Source of the DNA: Pseudomonas migulae NBRC 103157
GTDB lineage: Bacteria; Pseudomonadota; Gammaproteobacteria; Pseudomonadales; Pseudomonadaceae
Direction of reading: 5' to 3'
Assembly: GCF_002091715.1 (NCBI RefSeq)
Contig: NZ_BDAG01000022.1
Location: 1-64,000 of the forward strand
Length of the DNA stretch: 64,000 nt
Made by a program: the position numbers and the translations under genes. The notes under the pieces were generated by a model. It was not told the DNA's origin and ran no database searches. It was given only the letters and a program-made list of their open reading frames with translations. The first letter of the stretch is position 1. Each line of letters starts with the position of its first letter. Of this stretch, positions 52,826 through 61,581 are shown piece by piece.

Positions 52826-54382
52826 ATGTCCGACTATCTGCTGCAAATGAACGGTATCGTCAAAACCTTCGGCGGTGTCACAGCGCTCAATGGCATCGAC
52901 ATCAAGGTCAAGCCAGGGGAATGCGTAGGGCTTTGCGGCGAGAATGGCGCCGGCAAGTCCACGCTGATGAAGATCCTTTCCGCGGTGTACCCCCATGGCA
53001 CCTGGGACGGTGAGATCCTCTGGGACGGTCAACCGCTCAAGGCGCAATCGATCAGCGAAACGGAAGCCGCCGGTATCGTCATCATTCACCAGGAACTGAC
53101 CCTGGTTCCCGACCTGTCGGTGGCCGAGAACATTTTCATGGGCCATGAACTGACGCTGCCCGGTGGGCGGATGAATTACCCGGCGATGATCCACCGCGCC
53201 GAAGCCCTGATGCGTGAACTGAAAGTGCCGGACATGAACGTATCGTTGCCGGTTTCGCAGTACGGCGGCGGCTATCAGCAACTGGTGGAAATCGCCAAGG
53301 CACTGAACAAGCAGGCACGCCTGCTGATCCTCGACGAGCCTTCATCGGCCCTGACCCGTTCGGAAATCGAGGTGCTGCTGGACATCATCCGCGACCTCAA
53401 GACCAAGGGTGTTGCCTGTGTCTACATCTCCCACAAGCTCGATGAAGTGGCCGCGGTGTGCGACACGATTTCGGTGATCCGGGACGGCAAACACATCGCC
53501 ACGACCGCCATGGCGGACATGGATATTCCGCAGATCATCACCCAGATGGTCGGACGGGAAATGAGCAACCTCTACCCCACCGAGCCACACGACATTGGCG
53601 AGGTGATTTTCGAGGCTCGCCACATCACCTGCTACGACGTCGACAGCCCCGGGCGCAAACGGGTCGACGACATTTCGTTCAGTCTCAAACGCGGGGAAAT
53701 CCTCGGCATCGCCGGGTTGGTCGGTGCAGGCCGCACCGAACTGGTGACCGCGCTGTTCGGCGCCTATCCCGGTCGCCACGAAGGCGAAGTCTGGCTGGAC
53801 GGCCAACTCATCGATACCCGCACACCGCTCAAGTCAATCCGCGCCGGCGTGTGCCTGGTGCCGGAGGACCGTAAGCGTCAAGGGATCATTCCAGACCTGG
53901 GCGTCGGCCAGAACATCACCCTGGCCGTGCTGGACAGTTACTCGAAACTGACCCGCATCGATGCCGAAGCCGAACTGGGCAGCATTGATCGAGAAATTTC
54001 GCGCCTGCACCTCAAGACCGCGAGCCCGTTCCTGCCGATCACCAGTCTGTCCGGTGGCAATCAACAAAAAGCCGTATTGGCGAAGATGCTGCTGACCAAA
54101 CCCCGGGTGTTAATTCTCGATGAGCCCACCCGAGGTGTGGATGTCGGCGCCAAGTACGAGATCTACAAATTGATGGGGGCGCTGGCGGCCGAAGGCGTGT
54201 CGATCATCATGGTGTCTTCGGAGCTGGCCGAAGTGCTCGGCGTTTCCGACCGCGTGCTAGTGATCGGCGAAGGCCAGTTGCGTGGCGACTTCATCAACCA
54301 GCAACTCACTCAGGAGCAGGTGCTCGCCGCCGCACTCAGCCAGCCTGCTGGCCATAACAACAATGATCGGAAATCCGCGTAA
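52826..54382 (+). CDS. xylG: D-xylose ABC transporter ATP-binding protein
   Basis: 518 residues with two ABC domains, as in all sugar importers of the RbsA/XylG type. Domain 1 has Walker A GENGAGKST, signature YGGGYQQLVEIAKAL and Walker B LLILDEPSSAL. Domain 2 has a degenerate Walker A (GLVGAGRTEL), signature LSGGNQQKAVLAKML and Walker B VLILDEPTRGVDVG. The stop codon is directly followed by the xylH start, so the two are translationally coupled. Confidence 0.95.
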   Translation: MSDYLLQMNGIVKTFGGVTALNGIDIKVKPGECVGLCGENGAGKSTLMKILSAVYPHGTWDGEILWDGQPLKAQSISETEAAGIVIIHQELTLVPDLSVAENIFMGHELTLPGGRMNYPAMIHRAEALMRELKVPDMNVSLPVSQYGGGYQQLVEIAKALNKQARLLILDEPSSALTRSEIEVLLDIIRDLKTKGVACVYISHKLDEVAAVCDTISVIRDGKHIATTAMADMDIPQIITQMVGREMSNLYPTEPHDIGEVIFEARHITCYDVDSPGRKRVDDISFSLKRGEILGIAGLVGAGRTELVTALFGAYPGRHEGEVWLDGQLIDTRTPLKSIRAGVCLVPEDRKRQGIIPDLGVGQNITLAVLDSYSKLTRIDAEAELGSIDREISRLHLKTASPFLPITSLSGGNQQKAVLAKMLLTKPRVLILDEPTRGVDVGAKYEIYKLMGALAAEGVSIIMVSSELAEVLGVSDRVLVIGEGQLRGDFINQQLTQEQVLAAALSQPAGHNNNDRKSA

Positions 54383-55519
54383 ATGAATCAGGTCAAACAA
54401 CTTTTCACCCGCTACAAAATGCTCGCGCTGGTGTTTGCCGTGGCGTTTATCTGGCTGTTTTTCAGTTGGCAGACCGAGGGTGGATTCCTGACACCGCGCA
54501 ACCTCTCCAACCTGCTGCGCCAGATGTCCATTACCGGAATTCTCGCTTGCGGCATGGTGCTGGTCATCATCAGCGGTGAGATCGATTTGTCGGTCGGCTC
54601 ATTGCTGGGCCTGCTCGGTGGTGTCGCGGCTATTCTCGACGTGGTCTACCACGTACCGTTGCTGGCGAACCTGAGCCTTGTGGCCGTGTGCGGGCTGCTG
54701 ATCGGCCTCGCCAACGGCTACATGGCCGCCTACCTGCGCATTCCGTCATTCATCGTCGGGCTGGGAGGCATGCTGGCTTTCCGCGGCATTTTGCTGGGGA
54801 TTACCGGCGGCACGACCATCGCCCCGGTATCACCGGAACTCGTCTACATCGGTCAGGGTTATTTGCCCCACACAATCGGAACGGGCCTGGGCGTTCTGCT
54901 GTTCGCACTGACGTTGTTCCTGACTTGGAAACAACGACGCAATCGCGCCCTTCATGGCCTTGCGGCACATTCACTGGTGCGTGACGTCGTGCGTGTGCTG
55001 TTGATCGGCGCGGTGCTAGCCGGATTCGTCCAGACCCTCAACAGCTATGACGGCATTCCCGTGCCGGTCCTGCTTCTGCTGGTTCTGCTGGGCGGTTTCA
55101 GCTACGTGACCAGCCAGACCGTGTTCGGCCGGCGCGTGTATTCCGTGGGCAGCAACATGGAAGCGACACGTCTGTCCGGTATCAATGTGCAGGCCGTGAA
55201 GCTGTGGATTTTCGGAATCATGGGAGTCATGTGCGCCCTCGCCGGCGTGGTCAACACCGCACGCCTGGCCGCCGGTTCACCCTCGGCCGGAAGCATGGGT
55301 GAACTCGACGCCATCGCCGCCTGCTTCATCGGCGGCACTTCCATGCGCGGGGGGTCCGGCACCGTTTACGGCGCCCTCCTCGGCGCACTGGTCATTACCA
55401 GCCTGGACAACGGCATGTCCATGCTCGACGTCGACAGTTACTGGCAGATGATCGTCAAGGGCAGCATTCTGGTGTTGGCCGTGTGGGTGGATGTGAGCAC
55501 TCGGACTGGGCGACGTTGA
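54383..55519 (+). CDS. xylH: D-xylose ABC transporter permease
   Basis: 378 residues with about ten membrane helices. The family motifs include GMVLVIISGEIDLSVGSLLGL, FIVGLGGMLAFRGILLGITGG and VYSVGSNMEATRLSGINV, ending in DSYWQMIVKGSILVLAVWVDV. It starts one base after the xylG stop. It closes the xylose import operon; no xylB follows and no terminator was recognised. Confidence 0.94.
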   Translation: MNQVKQLFTRYKMLALVFAVAFIWLFFSWQTEGGFLTPRNLSNLLRQMSITGILACGMVLVIISGEIDLSVGSLLGLLGGVAAILDVVYHVPLLANLSLVAVCGLLIGLANGYMAAYLRIPSFIVGLGGMLAFRGILLGITGGTTIAPVSPELVYIGQGYLPHTIGTGLGVLLFALTLFLTWKQRRNRALHGLAAHSLVRDVVRVLLIGAVLAGFVQTLNSYDGIPVPVLLLLVLLGGFSYVTSQTVFGRRVYSVGSNMEATRLSGINVQAVKLWIFGIMGVMCALAGVVNTARLAAGSPSAGSMGELDAIAACFIGGTSMRGGSGTVYGALLGALVITSLDNGMSMLDVDSYWQMIVKGSILVLAVWVDVSTRTGRR

Positions 55520-56046
55520 TCTGCTGTGTATGAAGTGATCCGCAGCAGTCTGCTTCTAGGGAGATGCGATTTTTCGTGACGGTTGTAATGCGGCCACCGA
55601 TGGTCAGCCGCCCTTGGATTTGGGTAGAAAGTTACCTCTTCCAACAGGCGGCTATCGGCCAATAGCGGCCGTTCTGGAATGGCAGGAAACGACCGATAAC
55701 TGTCTTCGATACGCAACTTTCGCCCGGAAGCGGCTCGATTGTAAGAATATGGCGGAGAGCTGCAAAACCGCCTACGCTTATAGAATGATTTCTCGAACGC
55801 CTTGCCCATCTGGTGGTATAGAGCCGAGAGATCTGACTTCCTTTGACCGTCCGCTTAACACCCACCCGGACCAACCCGCGCCTATCGCCAGCAACTGGCC
55901 CCTGAATCCGGTCCACACGACCAGCAGTACGGCGCAACGGGTAAAAGCCAGACCCAGTCCCCCCACCTGTCGTTCAAAAGCGACCGATGCCGCAGCACCT
56001 CTGGAAACGGGGGCGCTGTTCACGTTCTGCCATGAGGTCAATCCGT
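55520..56046. other. Gap rich in dispersed-repeat sequence
   Basis: About 530 bases between xylH and the LLM gene. Bases 55647-55670 form the palindrome GGCGGCTATCGGCC-AATAGCGGCC of the dispersed repeat, with degraded relatives on both sides (about 55540-55700). The remaining part has no convincing gene; a hydrophobic minus-strand frame at 55778-56041 may be a decayed transporter end but is not called. Confidence 0.5.
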
Positions 56047-57078
56047 ATGTATCGGCCGAGCACGATTCCTTACCAGCAGCATCGAGGGTTCAGCCGAACT
56101 TTTACTCAGGGGCATTTGAGCCTTGGATTATTCTTTCCCATGGAGGCGTTCGACGGGGACACTCCGAGCATGCTCAACCAGGTCACACTGGCTAAACAAG
56201 CCGAGGCGCTGGGCTTCTGCGCGCTCTGGTTTCGCGACGTGCCGCTTCGCGACCCTGGCTTCGGCGATGTCGGCCAAGTCTTCGACCCCTGGGTTTACCT
56301 GGGTTATATGGCCGCCCATACCTCGGAGATTGCACTTGGCACCGCCTCCATCGCCATCCCGCTGCACCATCCCCTGCACACGGCCAAGGCGTCAGCCAGC
56401 GTCGATCAGTTGAGCACTGGTCGCTTGATTCTGGGGGTTGCTTCGGGCGATCGGCCAGTGGAGTTTTCGGCGTTTGGCGTCGATCCCGAAAAGCGTGGAG
56501 AGATCTTTCGAGAACACTACGAGGTGATTCGCTGCGCCCACAGCACCAGTTTTGAGCCCATCCACTGGAGCACTGGTGAAATGCGGGGCGCAGACCTGAT
56601 TCCGAAACCCACCACCCAGTTCATTCCAATGTTCGTGACCGGGAATAGTCGCCAGTCACTGGATTGGATCGCGCGTGAGAGCAACGGATGGATCAACTAT
56701 CCACGCATACCGAATATGCAGCGGCTGGTCGTGGAAGATTGGCGGCTGGAGGTCACCAGGCAATGTGGCTCTGTGTACAAGCCCTTTACTCAGTCGCTGT
56801 ACATCGATCTCGATGAGAATCCGTCCACGCCACCCACACGTATCCATTTGGGGTTCAGACTTGGACGTTACCATCTACGGTTTTTGCTGGAGTCGCTTGA
56901 GGAAATCGGCGTGGACCACGTCATTCTCAATCTCAAATATGGCAAGCGCCCTGCGGCGGAGGTTATTGAGGAATTGGGTACGCACATCGTTGCGCAGTTC
57001 GGAGTGCAGCCGCGTCCGGCAGCGCATCGAACATCGGTCACTGCTACGCCGACGAATGCTCACTTGACGAAACCATAA
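56047..57078 (+). CDS. LLM-class (luciferase-like) flavin oxidoreductase
   Basis: The ATG at 56047 has GAGG seven bases upstream; the frame is open 20 residues further but those residues are Arg/Ser-rich. The 343-residue product has the TIM-barrel signatures SLGLFFPMEAF...AEALGFCALWFRDVPL...LGTASIAIPLHHPLHTAKASASVDQLSTGRLILGVASGDRPVEFSAFGVD. This is the LLM group that uses FMN or F420. The substrate is unknown. The last 19 bases overlap a decayed minus-strand fragment. Confidence 0.8.
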   Translation: MYRPSTIPYQQHRGFSRTFTQGHLSLGLFFPMEAFDGDTPSMLNQVTLAKQAEALGFCALWFRDVPLRDPGFGDVGQVFDPWVYLGYMAAHTSEIALGTASIAIPLHHPLHTAKASASVDQLSTGRLILGVASGDRPVEFSAFGVDPEKRGEIFREHYEVIRCAHSTSFEPIHWSTGEMRGADLIPKPTTQFIPMFVTGNSRQSLDWIARESNGWINYPRIPNMQRLVVEDWRLEVTRQCGSVYKPFTQSLYIDLDENPSTPPTRIHLGFRLGRYHLRFLLESLEEIGVDHVILNLKYGKRPAAEVIEELGTHIVAQFGVQPRPAAHRTSVTATPTNAHLTKP

Positions 57079-57314
57079 GGTGTCACGGCGCGGATGACCT
57101 CCGGATCTATATCAATGATGGAGATCTTCGCGCCATGAGCGACCGGTGCCCGGTCTACCCCTACCCAGCCTAAACCAATGATGAGCACATTGCCTTGCAG
57201 ATTCTGTGCGGCTTCCACGCCGTCCATGGACACGATTTGCGCGCGTATCCTTTCACTTATACCGAGCGCGCAAGCATGGCATGAATCCTGGACACGGCAC
57301 TTTAGCCATGACAT
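57060..57314 (-). pseudogene. Fragment of an NAD(P)-binding enzyme
   Basis: 84 codons, with the central part LQGNVLIIGLGWVGVDRAPVAHG-x-KISIIDIDPEVI. It has a GxGxxG dinucleotide-binding fingerprint followed by an acidic end of strand 2 (DIDP), typical of a Rossmann fold. It is truncated at both ends and lacks a ribosome site. The family could not be fixed. Confidence 0.4.
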
Positions 57315-57334
57315 TTATCTTAAATAAAAGTGTT

Positions 57335-57412
57335 TTAATTGATCACCGCCCGGGACAGCAGCAGGCCCAAGTGATCCTGATTTTCATACAAGACATCGTG
57401 AGCCTCCCCGAA
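57335..57412 (-). pseudogene. Remnant of a DsbA-like gene
   Basis: The minus strand reads EAHDVLYENQDHLGL, nearly the same as EAHDELYENQERLGL inside the intact DsbA-like protein at 59168-59707. The match ends in a stop within 10 codons. It is a partial duplicate of that gene. Confidence 0.65.
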
Positions 57413-57439
57413 CTGAATGGAACTTCCTGTTGGATTTGC

Positions 57440-57742
57440 TTAACCGGGCAGCTTGGCCGCAAGGACGTCAACCTTCTCGATTGATGGCGGTTCAGCAAAC
57501 AGCTCGGCAGCGTTTGCCATAAGCGCCGCCGCGACCTTGCCCGAAAGATGAGCCTGCCGGCCCGCTTCATCCGGGAATGCGTCAAAGATGCCAAAGGTGG
57601 ACGGCCCCAAGCGGATTCCAAACCAGGCTGTAGTGGCTGGCTCCTCCTCCACTAAAGGAAGGCCGCTTAAGAGAAAGCGCTCCACCTCTTTCTCTTTCCC
57701 AGGTTTTGCTTCCAGACGAACGAACAACGCTACTTTGACCAT
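57440..57742 (-). CDS. Antibiotic biosynthesis monooxygenase (ABM) domain protein
   Basis: 100 residues, a ferredoxin-like alpha/beta protein of the ABM/quinol monooxygenase type. It starts VKVALFVRLEAKPGKEKEVERFL and has TTAWFGIRLGPSTFGIFDAFPDEAGRQAHL. AGGAG precedes the ATG. Members act as small quinol or haem-related oxygenases or as dimeric accessory proteins; the substrate is unknown. It probably stands alone. Confidence 0.8.
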   Translation of the reverse strand: MVKVALFVRLEAKPGKEKEVERFLLSGLPLVEEEPATTAWFGIRLGPSTFGIFDAFPDEAGRQAHLSGKVAAALMANAAELFAEPPSIEKVDVLAAKLPG

Positions 57743-57968
57743 GACGTGGCTCCTGTTGTTACGATGCGGCTGGTGCTATCTGGTCGCAATAGCTAAAAGG
57801 GGCATCCGGCTATTAACTATGGTCGACGACACCAGGATTACAAACCCAAAGAGACCAAGGGTAGCGTCGCATGTCGCTCGGACACTGAAAATGACGTAGT
57901 GGGCAGCGCGCAAGCCGCAGACCAGCCGCTTGATCACTTTTCCCGAGCTGTGGCCTGATAATAAAGAC

Positions 57969-59069
57969 TCAACGATATCTGAAATTCAGGAGAACATAAC
58001 AGATCATGGTTACTGTCAGGCCGACCAATATGTACTCGACACGCGGTAGAAATATAACTAACCCACCTAAAGAAAACACGATCAAGGTGTTTTGCAGTAT
58101 GTATTTCCTTATTCGACTCACGGCTATGAAATAGCCATATTGCTTCCCCAGGAAAAACAATGCCATGCCGATGATCGACATGATCTGGAAATCGCGCATC
58201 GCAATGTCATTCAGGATCGCATGTCTGATCAAATTTGCCAGGAGTGCCAGCCCCATAAAAAGAAAAAGGTGCGAGTAGATCAAGGCGTGCCCACTCATAC
58301 TGCTGTGATTTTTGCTCAGCAGGTAAAAGCTATCAAAATAGATCCACCAGATACTGCAAATCATGATGAATCCGGTGATTGCCGCCGTCACATTATAACG
58401 ATCCCATTGAATGTTAGATAAACCTCCAGAAAGGCTGATTACTGACTCGCCCAATAAGATGAGGGTGAGCAAGCCTATGCGTTCAACCAAGTGTTCTGTA
58501 TGGGCTGGCAGTGGCTTGTGTTTAGTCCAGAAAAATACAGGAAACAGAATATCGAGAATAATTCCAACATAAGCGACAAGGTAACGCACGGGCGGGTCAA
58601 AAATAACCGATGAGAGACTAATGACTGCGCTGATTAACAGGGCGAAGCCGAGCCTGGAGGAGAGCTCGCCGCGGGAATCGAATTTACTTATGGACGAAAT
58701 GTACATGATGCTGATGATGGCACGTATGCCAAAATAGCAGGCAATAATAAGCGGGTAGTTCACTTCCAGGTCTTCCCCGATCCGTGCCGATAGCACAATG
58801 AGCAGGAGCATTATGAATAATGTTGCCAAACGGTGAAGATTGCTGTCTGTATCAAACCTGTTGGAGTAAATCGTGTGACTGGACCAGATCCACCACAACG
58901 GTACAAAAAGCAGTAAGAATGTCCATAATTGCTTATGTTCAAAGTGGCCTTCATGAACATGTCCGAGAGTATGCGTAACCTGGCCTATCGTAACAACGAA
59001 AGTCAGGTCGAAAAACAACTCCAACCATGTGGCGTGTCGATTTTTTTCATAATACTTCAAAGATTTCAT
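57969..59069 (-). CDS. LtrA (low temperature requirement A) family membrane protein
   Basis: 366 residues with about ten membrane helices. The N-terminus ATWLELFFDLTFVVTIGQVTHTLG is the LtrA signature (WxELFFDLxFV). It is AT-richer than neighbours on both sides, which suggests horizontal acquisition. Function is unknown; the Listeria member is linked to growth in the cold. A weak ribosome site precedes the ATG. Confidence 0.85.
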   Translation of the reverse strand: MKSLKYYEKNRHATWLELFFDLTFVVTIGQVTHTLGHVHEGHFEHKQLWTFLLLFVPLWWIWSSHTIYSNRFDTDSNLHRLATLFIMLLLIVLSARIGEDLEVNYPLIIACYFGIRAIISIMYISSISKFDSRGELSSRLGFALLISAVISLSSVIFDPPVRYLVAYVGIILDILFPVFFWTKHKPLPAHTEHLVERIGLLTLILLGESVISLSGGLSNIQWDRYNVTAAITGFIMICSIWWIYFDSFYLLSKNHSSMSGHALIYSHLFLFMGLALLANLIRHAILNDIAMRDFQIMSIIGMALFFLGKQYGYFIAVSRIRKYILQNTLIVFSLGGLVIFLPRVEYILVGLTVTMICYVLLNFRYR

Positions 59070-59167
59070 TAGCTGCCGGCTCCGTGTGCACCTCTTTAAT
59101 GTAAAAGGAAGCTAACGCTGGTTTGCCCTCGGCTCTGGTGTGGGTAATGCCAGGCCGATGTGGCTAT

Positions 59168-59707
59168 CTAGAGATTTCGTCCGCGCACTAACAGAAGCTC
59201 AATCAGCTGACTCATCTCGTTGAACTCTGGGAGCCCGTCATAGCGAAGCCCGTCAAAGTAAAACGCCGGAGTACCGTTCACGCCGCTGCGTACACCGCCA
59301 TTGAAGTCGGATTTTATTTTGGGTATGTAAGTACCGTCTTGCATAGCAAGATAGAGTTCTTCGTCGGAGAGGCCGTGTTTTAGAGCGATGGCCCGAAACA
59401 GCGGCAGGCCCAATCGTTCCTGATTTTCATACAATTCGTCGTGAGCCTCCCAGAAGAATCCTCGACTCCCGGCATACTCAGCGGTGACAGCTGCACCCAT
59501 CGCATGCGGGTGAGCGGTGGTCAGTGGAAAGTTACGGAACACGAACTGCAGATCATCGCGAAAATGCTTTTGTAGCTCTTTGACCATCCAATACGCTTCA
59601 CCGCAATAGGGACATTCATAGTCGCCAAATTCCACCAGTGTGACCTTGGCATGCGCACTTCCCTGGCGATGGTCGTTTTCACTTACCGGGACTTTGAGAG
59701 TGGCCAT
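59168..59707 (-). CDS. DsbA-family thiol oxidoreductase, cytoplasmic
   Basis: 179 residues without a signal peptide. The thioredoxin-fold active site is C32-P-Y-C35 (FGDYECPYCGEAYW) and the cis-Pro loop is GVNGTPAFYF. The helical insert (EAHDELYENQERLGLPLFRAIALKHGLSDEELYLAM) is typical of DSBA-like proteins with protein-disulfide or glutathione-linked roles. The gene follows the peroxiredoxin by 11 bases, so the pair may form a reducing unit in which it recycles the peroxiredoxin (inference). Confidence 0.85.
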   Translation of the reverse strand: MATLKVPVSENDHRQGSAHAKVTLVEFGDYECPYCGEAYWMVKELQKHFRDDLQFVFRNFPLTTAHPHAMGAAVTAEYAGSRGFFWEAHDELYENQERLGLPLFRAIALKHGLSDEELYLAMQDGTYIPKIKSDFNGGVRSGVNGTPAFYFDGLRYDGLPEFNEMSQLIELLLVRGRNL

Positions 59708-59718
59708 GTGATCACCTG

Positions 59719-60261
59719 TTAATTTTTGGCTGGCGTGCTTTGTGGCGAATTCGCCAGAGCATCCAGCGCATCCAGAATGCCGTCCGCCCCAGGATTGATT
59801 GCCATCGGTGAGACGTAGCTCCAGGCGACCACCCCCTCCTTGTCAATCACGAACAGCGCCCGCTTACAAACCCCCAGGTGAGAGTCGTACGCTCCATACT
59901 GTCGCGCCACGGCGCCTTTGGGCTCGAAATCGGCCAGCAGGCTGAAGTGAAAATTCCGATCTTTGGCAAAGGCCTGATGACACCAGGCGCTGTCAACCGA
60001 GATACCCAGTAGCGTCGCACCGTATTCTTTGAATGTGGGTAGCAACTGGTTGTACAAGGTCAGTTGGTCGCCACAAACCGAACTCCAGTCAGCGGGATAA
60101 AACGCCAGTATCACGGGATTTCCCCTTAGCTCGTGTAGCGACAGCTGCTGGTCAGGGGTTGCGTGAAGAGTGAAGTCGGGCGCGACAGTGCCGGCCGGCA
60201 GCGGACCCTGAATCAGGTCGTCAGTCGTTTCTTTTGCATCATCGAATTCTGAAATGTTCAT
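59719..60261 (-). CDS. Peroxiredoxin (AhpC/TSA family)
   Basis: 180 residues. The peroxidatic Cys63 lies in FYPADWSSVCGDQ (P-x3-S-x2-C form). Further Cys93 and a later Cys (HLGVCKRALFVID) may be the resolving residue. The N-terminal 25 residues (ETTDDLIQGPLPAG) extend the usual peroxiredoxin start. It is probably co-transcribed with the DsbA-like gene downstream. It likely removes peroxides using that thiol partner. Confidence 0.87.
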   Translation of the reverse strand: MNISEFDDAKETTDDLIQGPLPAGTVAPDFTLHATPDQQLSLHELRGNPVILAFYPADWSSVCGDQLTLYNQLLPTFKEYGATLLGISVDSAWCHQAFAKDRNFHFSLLADFEPKGAVARQYGAYDSHLGVCKRALFVIDKEGVVAWSYVSPMAINPGADGILDALDALANSPQSTPAKN

Positions 60262-60520
60262 TGCTTGAGCCTTGATAGATGGATGGTTGGGGGGGGCTCA
60301 GCGGGATACGACTTGCCCGGCGGATAACTCCATCCACCATCAAGGAATTCTTAAAACGCGACGATGCCTCGATCTCAGCCTGAGCCTGAGCCTGAGTGTT
60401 TTCGGCAGCAAGACGTTCACATTCCGCATCAATAAGCACGAGGAAATCTGCCGTGCGTTCGCGGCATTGGATTGAGGCCAGGTTGGCAGGGGAATGGTCG
60501 GATTCGCTCTGGCTCACCAA
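60239..60520 (-). CDS. Hypothetical small protein upstream of the peroxiredoxin gene
   Basis: 93 codons. The middle is helical (RERTADFLVLIDAECERLAAENTQAQAQAEIEASSRF). The tail is Pro/Ser-rich and overlaps the peroxiredoxin start by 23 bases, which may indicate coupling or may be chance. A CAGGCT hexamer is repeated about three times (QAQAQA). No domain or good ribosome site was seen, so it is uncertain. Confidence 0.35.
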   Translation of the reverse strand: MVSQSESDHSPANLASIQCRERTADFLVLIDAECERLAAENTQAQAQAEIEASSRFKNSLMVDGVIRRASRIPLSPPQPSIYQGSSNEHFRIR

Positions 60521-60764
60521 TGACTATAGTCGTTGATGACGCTTACCGTAGTAGCTGAGCGAATTTTCGGTACCCTCCAGTGCCAACAACACTCACGCGC
60601 TTATCTTGCTGCCATTTCAGGCGGCGTTTTAACACGATGATTTTGGTAGCTATTTCGCCACTTCAGACAAATCTACATCTGCTTTCTGGACGACAACTGC
60701 TGCCCGTTACGACAAGCAGAAGTCGACCAGAGGCAGACACTGAAACCGCCTTCAGGTCGACAGA

Positions 60765-61022
60765 ATGAAGGTTGATATGGGAAATGCTCTGGACAAACGA
60801 GTCGTTGTCATTAGTGCCGGCATCGTGGGCGCTTCGCTGGCGTATCACCTGGCTGATAAAGGCGCGAATATCACCTTGGTTGAGGCTGAAGGTATCGCGT
60901 CGGGAGTGATTGGGGTTCACTCGCATGGATCAACATCCTATACGGATAACGTGACCCCATTGCAGCACTGCGCGGAGCAGCAATCAAAGATGCGGCTCGT
61001 GCAGCGATGGTGCTGTACTTAA
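60765..61022 (+). pseudogene. N-terminal remnant of an FAD-dependent (DAO-type) oxidoreductase
   Basis: VVVISAGIVGASLAYHLADKGANITLVEAEGIASGV is the N-terminal FAD fingerprint of the DAO family, with the first Gly of GxGxxG changed to Ser. The reading frame drifts into unrelated sequence and stops after 85 codons, where a normal enzyme has about 370 or more. It cannot bind FAD properly and lacks the catalytic part. Confidence 0.65.
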
Positions 61023-61581
61023 CGAATAGTCGAGATCGGTCTTCGGGAAGCTGAGCGGTAGCCTTTGCGAATATTGTCACTGACCGCTTTTGGCCGTTTT
61101 TTGCCGGTCAAGGCCACCCAGTGTGCTGGTCAAATCCGATTGCAAACGACTGGTCAAGTCGAATGCAAATGGGTGGTCAAGTCCATGCAATTACGCACTA
61201 TAGAAATCGGCGAGGTTCTGGCGCAGGTCGCTCAGATCAAGACATCGATCACTGCTGCGCAGAAGGTGAGTGACTGGAATGTGATCTTCAAGGTTGAACG
61301 AGTAAAACAGTCACTCCTGCCCACTCGATAACTGTCCCATCATGCTGCGTGCATCCCTGCTGGCCAATGCCGAAATTTTGCTGGAGGCCAGCCAGGGGAG
61401 CTACTTTTTCAAAAGAATCGGCCGAATACAGCCGATCATTAAGTGGAGAACATCGCCCTTAGCGCTGAAGTCGGGTAGGTGACTTCGCCGGACGGTTACG
61501 CTGCACCCTCGTCTTCGATTCGTTGTGAAATCTTGATCCAAAAGGAGCGATTTAGAACCGAACCGGCATGCCAAAACCTGG
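61023..61581. other. Gap with repeats
   Basis: About 560 bases. 61081-61110 is a palindromic copy of the dispersed repeat (TGACCGCTTTTGGCCG with a TTTTTTGCCGGTCA arm). 61124-61192 contains three imperfect units of about 23 bases. A further repeat-like fragment is at 61411-61440. No gene is convincing here. Confidence 0.5.
61124..61192. repeat. Three imperfect tandem units of about 23 bp
   Basis: The units share CTGGTCAA(A/G)TC...ATGCAA(A). Such short tandem units are found at the ends of IS21-family elements, but no transposase or second end was found, so this could be a lone remnant. Confidence 0.55.
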
